Shown: positions 7,451 to 11,439 of the stretch, one piece after another | How positions within the stretch are numbered: the first letter of the stretch is position 1 | How the letters are laid out: each line of letters begins with the position of its first letter | Assembly (NCBI GenBank): GCA_030530905.1 | Contig: JAUMUB010000027.1 | Span: forward strand, 1 to 11,439 | Reading direction: 5' to 3' | From: Bifidobacteriaceae bacterium | Lineage (GTDB): Bacteria > Actinomycetota > Actinomycetes > Actinomycetales > Bifidobacteriaceae | Length of the DNA stretch: 11,439 nt | Program-made: the position numbers and the translations under genes | The notes under the pieces: generated by a model | Seen by the model: only the letters and a program-made list of their open reading frames with translations | Database searches by the model: none | What the model was told of the DNA's origin: nothing

Positions 7451-7479
7451 ATCTTAACAATATATACAACGTTTGTAAA
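7451..7479 (-). promoter_or_regulatory. Candidate distal promoter of the ATPase gene
   Basis: Minus-strand TTTACA (7479-7474, five of six) and TAAGAT (7456-7451, four of six) are exactly 17 bases apart. A start near 7444 would give a leader of about 143 bases that passes through both dyads. The region also contains TTAACA (7454-7459) and TAAAAA (7476-7481) on the plus strand at 16-base spacing, a weak candidate for rlmB, so assignment is uncertain. Confidence 0.4.
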
Positions 7480-7535
7480 AAATAAGTAAATGCATTGAGT
7501 TGCATATGCCTAGGGGTGCTGTGACAATATAACGT

Positions 7536-8519
7536 ATGGCAACAAAAAAAGGACCTACTAAAGGATCAGGCGGTAAACACCGCAACAAGCTACGAGGCAA
7601 AGGACCTACCCCTAAAGCGGAAGACCGCGTTTATCATAAAGCCTATAAAGCAAAGAAACTTGCAGAGCGTAAACAACGCGCTGATCCTCGCTTAGCAGCA
7701 CGCAGGCGAGCAGCTAAATTTGTGAATGATTCCGCAGATTTAGTATTCGGAAGAAACGCTGTTTTAGAAGCCCTAAAAGTGCAAGTTCCTGCAACACAGT
7801 TATACATTGCAGCACGTATTGAGCATGATGATCGCACGCGAGATATTGTTCGACTCGCAGGCTTACACGGTATTCATATTCTCGAGGCCGATCGCCTTGA
7901 AATGGATCGTATTGCACGTTCAAGCAACCATCAGGGTGTTATTCTTAAAGTTGAATCATACCAGTATCACTCTTTGCATGATTTGGTTGAAAAAACAGAT
8001 AAGAAAGCTAAAGCTATGCAGGCTGCAAATTCAGCAGCAGCTCGCGCAAAAGCGCAACCATTATTTATCGCATTAGACGGTGTAACCGATCCTCAAAACT
8101 TAGGCGCTGTTATCCGTTCAGCTGCTGCTTTCGGAGCAAACGGCGTTATTCTTCCAGAGCGTCGATCCGCATCAGTAACCGCTGCTGCTTGGAAAGTTTC
8201 AGCGGGCACTGCAGCTAATATGCCTGTTGCTCGCGTAGTGAATTTAACAAAAGCAATGCAAAGCTTGCAAGAACGCGGATACTACTGCATTGGTCTTGAC
8301 GGCGATGGCGATTCGCTTGTTGGTGAAACCGGTTTTGAGAAAGACCCACTTGTCATTATTTTAGGATCTGAAGGTAAAGGTATCAGCCGTCTAGTTCGCG
8401 AACAATGTGATGCCATAGCAAGTATCCCGATCTCTAGCAGCGTTGAATCATTAAACGCATCTGTTGCAGCAGGCATTAGCATGTACGCTGTTCATCATGA
8501 ACGCTCACGCGCACAATAA
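7536..8519 (+). CDS. rlmB: 23S rRNA (guanosine-2'-O-)-methyltransferase RlmB-like
   Basis: This SpoU/TrmH-family (SPOUT) enzyme uses S-adenosylmethionine to methylate a ribose 2'-OH in 23S rRNA; in E. coli RlmB the target is G2251. Residues 1-65 are a very basic, probably disordered RNA-binding tail. Residues 69-140 (LVFGRNAVLEAL onward) match the SpoU substrate-binding domain. Residues 175-320 are the knotted catalytic domain: motif 1 with N188-L-G...R194, motif 2 GSEGKG (277-282), and motif 3 VESLNASVA (303-311). Its 327 residues exceed E. coli RlmB mainly through the basic tail, a form common in actinobacteria. ATG 7536 has no good Shine-Dalgarno sequence: AGGGG at 7512-7516 is 19 bases away, and an in-frame TAA at 7530 blocks extension. 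The weak -10 CAATAT at 7525-7530 hints at a leaderless message. The exact target nucleotide is inferred from the family; a TrmH-like tRNA target cannot be excluded. Confidence 0.88.
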   Translation: MATKKGPTKGSGGKHRNKLRGKGPTPKAEDRVYHKAYKAKKLAERKQRADPRLAARRRAAKFVNDSADLVFGRNAVLEALKVQVPATQLYIAARIEHDDRTRDIVRLAGLHGIHILEADRLEMDRIARSSNHQGVILKVESYQYHSLHDLVEKTDKKAKAMQAANSAAARAKAQPLFIALDGVTDPQNLGAVIRSAAAFGANGVILPERRSASVTAAAWKVSAGTAANMPVARVVNLTKAMQSLQERGYYCIGLDGDGDSLVGETGFEKDPLVIILGSEGKGISRLVREQCDAIASIPISSSVESLNASVAAGISMYAVHHERSRAQ

Positions 8520-8591
8520 CAGCGCTAAACGCAATATCACAGTCACATACAATACTTATTCGATTACGCTTACGCCGATACGATGCGTTTA

Positions 8592-8641
8592 ATGTGTGGT
8601 GTGTAAACGCATTCCTTCGTTTACACACCACACATGTTTTT
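8592..8641 (+). terminator. Strong intrinsic terminator of rlmB
   Basis: ATGTGTGGTGTGTAAACG (8592-8609) and CGTTTACACACCACACAT (8618-8635) form a perfect 18-bp stem with an 8-base loop. G and five T follow (8636-8641). It starts 72 bases after the rlmB stop. A short competing pairing exists upstream: TGCGTTTA (8584-8591) matches TAAACGCA (8604-8611). Confidence 0.88.
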
Positions 8642-8672
8642 GGGGGGTGATTATTACCCCCCCCAAAAAAAA
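8637..8672. terminator. Homopolymer hairpin in the rlmB/DUF4032 convergent gap
   Basis: TTTTTGGGGGG (8637-8647) pairs with C and A from the run C8-A8 (8657-8672), giving an 11-bp stem with an 11-base loop. It abuts the 18-bp terminator and may back it up or slow polymerase arriving from the minus strand. On the minus strand no T tract follows the stem, so it is not a canonical intrinsic terminator for the DUF4032 gene. Confidence 0.5.
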
Positions 8673-8726
8673 CTTGATTCAACTTTTCTAACGGTTAAAA
8701 CGCCTTACTTACAGTAATTTGTCATC

Positions 8727-10115
8727 TTAATGAGACCATACCGCGGCATCAGGATCATCATTAATCGCATCATCGCCATATACGTTATCATCATCTACAA
8801 CGCCAGAATCTGCCTCAGCATTAATCGCCTGCATTGCCTCAGTATCAAGCTTATAATGAGGCAAGACTTCTTTAATATATGAATCTACAGCCTGTGCTGT
8901 AGGAACATCACGGCCAGCTTTTTCAGCCATAAACCAACGATGTTCTAGAATCTCATGGAAGAACTGTGCCGGCTCAATTTGTGAACGATATTCACGTGGA
9001 ATCATTCGAACAGTTGGCTCAAACTGCTCACGCATCCAGTCCATAGCAACAATTTCCAAATCATCATTCTGCCGCCAAGTAGAAGCACGGTACGCATCTA
9101 AATCATTTAACAAACGTCGTGCCTGATTCTCCTGCACATCCAACCCTGTGAGCCTCAAAAGCTTATGAGAAGCATAGCCCGCATCAACTACGCGTGGACG
9201 AACAAACAACCTATTGCCATCTTCTGAAGATTTCATCTCCAACTCGTCAACATAGAAACCAAGCTCGTTAAGCTTATTAACGCGTTTTTCAATCTTCCAC
9301 ATTTCGTCAGGATTAAAGCTGTCAACATCAGTTAACGTACTCCATAATGAATGGTAGCGTTCTACAAGCCTGTTGCCCACTTCGATCTCATCAACTTCAC
9401 TTGGAAGTAATTTACCTGAGCTTAAATCCATTAATTCGCCGATAATATTCGTTCGTGCAAGATCAATATCATATTCACGCTGACCTTCAGTTAATTTAGC
9501 GTGAAGATCACCAGTTTCAGCGTCCACTAAGGAAGCAGAAAAAGCGTCGGCATCTCGCAAAAATAGAACGTTTGATAACGAAACATCACCCCAGTAGAAT
9601 CCTACTAAATGCAACCGAACCATTAAAATTGCTAATGCGTCAATAAGTTTATCAGCAGTATCTACACGAAGATTACGTGAGAATAATGCACGATATGGTA
9701 GCGAGAATTTAAGATGTTTGGTCACTAAAATTGCTTCTAATGGTTCACCCTCATCATTATGACGACCTGTTACCACAGCAATTGGAGTAACTGTTGGCAA
9801 ATCCAACTTCTTCAATTTACGCAAAATCTCATACTCTCGCTCCGCAACATTGCGAGTGATTTCCTTCATCGCATAAATCTCATTGCCCACATGCACAAAT
9901 CGCACAACGTGGCGAGATATACCGCGTGGAAGATTCGCTAAAAGTTCCTCAGGCCATGTTGCCAAAGGCTTGTTCCACGGCAACGTGAACATTTTTGGAT
10001 TAGAACTTGCGGCAGTAATCATCAATGATTGCGGCTCATCATCATGTAAATCATCGTGTGAAACAATTGATGTAGCATTAATTGTACGCGGATCTAACTC
10101 CGTTGATTCAGACAT
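8727..10115 (-). CDS. DUF4032 protein with a kinase-like fold
   Basis: This actinobacterial protein has an N-terminal lipopolysaccharide-kinase/protein-kinase-like domain followed by the DUF4032 region; its substrate is unknown. Numbering starts at ATG 10121. K86 in YAMKEI matches the ATP-binding lysine, and E94/E96/E98 in EREYEIL are candidates for its helix-C partner. GDVSLSNVLF (178-187) resembles a catalytic loop with D179 and N184. D200 in LVDAETGD fits the metal-binding aspartate. All key residues are present, so activity is plausible. Residues of about 230-423 are the DUF4032 part, and 430-464 is a strongly acidic tail. There is no signal peptide or membrane segment. The minus-strand GGAG (10127-10124) is 8 bases from the third-codon ATG at 10115 but only 2 from ATG 10121, so the 462-residue form is preferred. 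CATAAT (10171-10166) is a possible -10. It is divergent from the secreted-protein gene. Confidence 0.88.
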   Translation of the reverse strand: MSESTELDPRTINATSIVSHDDLHDDEPQSLMITAASSNPKMFTLPWNKPLATWPEELLANLPRGISRHVVRFVHVGNEIYAMKEITRNVAEREYEILRKLKKLDLPTVTPIAVVTGRHNDEGEPLEAILVTKHLKFSLPYRALFSRNLRVDTADKLIDALAILMVRLHLVGFYWGDVSLSNVLFLRDADAFSASLVDAETGDLHAKLTEGQREYDIDLARTNIIGELMDLSSGKLLPSEVDEIEVGNRLVERYHSLWSTLTDVDSFNPDEMWKIEKRVNKLNELGFYVDELEMKSSEDGNRLFVRPRVVDAGYASHKLLRLTGLDVQENQARRLLNDLDAYRASTWRQNDDLEIVAMDWMREQFEPTVRMIPREYRSQIEPAQFFHEILEHRWFMAEKAGRDVPTAQAVDSYIKEVLPHYKLDTEAMQAINAEADSGVVDDDNVYGDDAINDDPDAAVWSH

Positions 10116-10123
10116 TTGCATAA

Positions 10124-10127
10124 CTCC
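10124..10127 (-). promoter_or_regulatory. Ribosome binding site deciding the DUF4032 start
   Basis: GGAG on the minus strand lies 8 bases before ATG 10115 and 2 bases before ATG 10121. The spacing favours the shorter protein beginning MSESTELD. The difference is two residues. Confidence 0.6.
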
Positions 10128-10220
10128 ATGGTACTCACTCCATAGAATATCTCAGCAAATGTTCAATTATGCGTATATTAGAAGAATAATTAGATTATTT
10201 CATACGTAAATACTAACATG

Positions 10221-10247
10221 TATAATGTTTATTTTTACTATTAAGGA
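10221..10247 (+). promoter_or_regulatory. Promoter -10 and ribosome binding site of the secreted-protein gene
   Basis: A perfect TATAAT (10221-10226) is followed by a short leader and AAGGA (10243-10247), 5 bases before ATG 10253. The -35 is weak (TTTCAT at 10198-10203 with 17-base spacing). The predicted start is near 10233. The signals belong to the signal-peptide reading frame, not to the frame of the protein body. Confidence 0.6.
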
Positions 10248-10252
10248 TATAT

Positions 10253-11439
10253 ATGATTAGAAATATTATTAAAAGACTTGGAGTTCTTGTGTGTACCATA
10301 GGGGCACTTATTCTTCCTCTATATGCCAAGCAGATACGTCATCAACTGATTCGCCAAATACTTCTGTAAAGGCCGGCACATACACTATTAGTACTACTGG
10401 AACCGAATCGAAGGTTGCAATTAACGGAACTGTGAACACTACAGGAATCACAGGCACACTAATTCCGACACTACGACCTCGAATTAATATTATCAGTGGA
10501 AGCAGAACTACACTCGAAGATAACACTTTCAATTCTCCTGCCGGAACTATCGAGACATATTTAAATAACACTGTACCAACATTCATTAATTCAACTGGCG
10601 GAATTATTGTTGGCACAACTGACCCCTCAAAATATCCAAACAGCTATGCTAATGGAACTCAAGGAACTATTCTCGGTGGTGGTACGTCGATCAATGCAGG
10701 TGCTACTTCAACAGGCGCATGGAATTATACTGCTACAGAACAGGCTGCCACAAAAATCTTTAAAACTGTTGACGAGGCTCGCACCGGCTTAGCAAACATG
10801 GATGTAGGCGATTATGCTATTGCACCAATTATGATTGCAGTGTATGCAGTAACTGATACTAAAAATACAGATGTTTTGTCTAATTTAATTGCAGATGCAG
10901 AACCGAACGTGTTCTATGCCTATCGCTTGATAAAGAAAATTACTGATACTGAATATGGATTCATTGTTGATGACCCTTCAAACGATAATAATGGAACCTA
11001 TCAAACTTTTACACCAGATACGGTAAACCATTCTGTATGGCTTAACGCGGACGGCAAGATTGCATATAAAGGCGTGTGGAAGAGTTCCGCAGACGGCATT
11101 GCTATAGCAGCAGTACCAAGTGTTCGCCGATTCGCAGGTAGTGGTATATATGTACGCAACGATACTGTGACTTCAAGCACTTTAACTGGCTTACTAGATT
11201 ATCCTGCCCTCCTAGAATATTACAAGGCTGAAGCTGTTACTGATAGTTCAGCATTAACTTTAAAGTCTAATGCGCTCACCGCTATAACCACTGAATCAAA
11301 CGTGTATCAGATTGCAACAAATAATCTTCAAACTGCAACCACAACTGATGGAACAGCAGCAAGCTATGAGGATTATACAACGTATTATGCAAATCAAAGC
11401 AGCACAACTTTTGAGAACAATGTTGGTAAATACTCTATG
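10253..11439 (+). pseudogene. Large secreted protein, frameshifted after its signal peptide; 3' end outside window
   Basis: From ATG 10253 a 38-codon frame encodes a classic signal peptide: basic MIRNIIKRLG, then hydrophobic VLVCTIGALILPLYA, ending at TAA 10367-10369. A second frame, open from 10273 and coding-like from about 10318, runs without a stop to the last base (374 codons from 10318). It begins QADTSSTDSPNTSVKAGTYT after the shift. Inserting one base near 10327 joins the two as LPLYA-QA-DTSS, giving an AQA signal-peptidase I site and a visible product of 396 residues. The body is rich in Thr, Ser, Asn, Tyr and Gly, lacks further membrane segments, and resembles surface proteins of Gram-positive bacteria in composition only; I recognise no domain. 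A C-terminal sorting signal, if any, is beyond the window. Alternatives are a real loss-of-function mutation, phase variation or a sequencing error. Promoter, ribosome binding site and signal peptide are intact, suggesting the change is recent. Confidence 0.75.
10313..10330 (+). other. Inferred frameshift position
   Basis: The hydrophobic signal frame is credible up to GCC at 10325-10327, and the body frame from CAA at 10327-10329. A one-base loss (or two-base gain, for example an extra TA in TATAT at 10320-10324) explains the switch. No classic slippery heptamer and no long homopolymer is present, so programmed frameshifting is not supported. Confidence 0.6.

Noticed and set aside
7254-7457. 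67-codon plus-strand frame across the ATPase start region
   Set aside because: It overlaps the ATPase N-terminus and both regulatory dyads and has no ribosome binding site.
8642-8664. G-quadruplex or i-motif from the G6 and C8 runs
   Set aside because: Only one G run exists on each strand, and four are needed; the runs pair with each other as a hairpin.
8476-8682. 68-codon minus-strand frame with a CxxC-like pair
   Set aside because: It runs through both hairpins and the C8/G6 runs of the terminator region and overlaps the end of rlmB; not a credible zinc protein.
10313-10330. Programmed -1 ribosomal frameshifting to express the secreted protein
   Set aside because: No X-XXY-YYZ slippery heptamer is present in the signal-peptide frame and no clear downstream pseudoknot could be seen; mutation or sequencing error is simpler.
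10308-10616. 102-codon frame on the minus strand with hydrophobic stretches
   Set aside because: It is antisense to the secreted-protein body, which is open much further and has an upstream promoter, ribosome binding site and signal peptide. The hydrophobicity comes from reverse-reading Thr/Asn-rich codons.
1-11439. CRISPR array, tRNA genes, insertion sequence or prophage
   Set aside because: No regularly spaced long repeats, cloverleaf-like sequence, transposase or phage protein could be found in the gaps or frames.

Overview
The window looks like chromosomal core sequence from an AT-rich actinobacterium of the Bifidobacteriaceae, most likely Gardnerella. This rests on four recognisable proteins: an actinobacterial-type bifunctional dCTP deaminase/dUTPase, an RlmB with a long basic N-terminus, a DUF4032 kinase-like protein typical of Actinobacteria, and a bifidobacterial-style CPA1 antiporter. 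The base composition is well below that of most bifidobacteria. The species name is inference.

Layout: tadA (-), CPA1 cation:proton antiporter (+), alpha/beta hydrolase of the carboxylesterase family (-), dcd (+), P-type calcium-type ATPase (-), rlmB (+), DUF4032 kinase-like protein (-), and a large secreted protein (+) that runs off the right edge. The eight genes alternate strand without exception. There are therefore no operons here: each gene needs its own promoter, and each convergent gap holds a stem-loop. Divergent gaps (467-592, 3522-3654, 7302-7535, 10116-10252) hold promoters and inverted repeats. Convergent gaps (2657-2792, 4237-4337, 8520-8726) hold terminators. No tRNA, rRNA, CRISPR array, insertion sequence or phage gene was seen.

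Functionally this is housekeeping: tRNA wobble editing (TadA), 23S rRNA methylation (RlmB), dUMP supply and dUTP removal (Dcd), and ion homeostasis (antiporter and ATPase), plus an esterase and a kinase-like protein of unknown substrate. The accessory-looking part is the right end. From about 10318 to the last base there is a continuous open frame of 374 codons encoding a Thr/Ser/Asn/Tyr-rich protein I do not recognise. A good promoter, ribosome binding site and signal peptide (from ATG 10253) lie just upstream, but in a different frame. One missing base near 10327 separates the two; restoring it gives a textbook AQA signal-peptidase site. This is either a broken or switched-off surface protein or a sequencing error.

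The most interesting regulatory features are a perfect inverted repeat whose centre is the -10 hexamer of the ATPase gene, a second perfect dyad about 50 bases away, a three-unit alternating GTATC/GATAC array at 10-base spacing before dcd, and a promoter placed so close to the esterase ATG that its mRNA should be leaderless.
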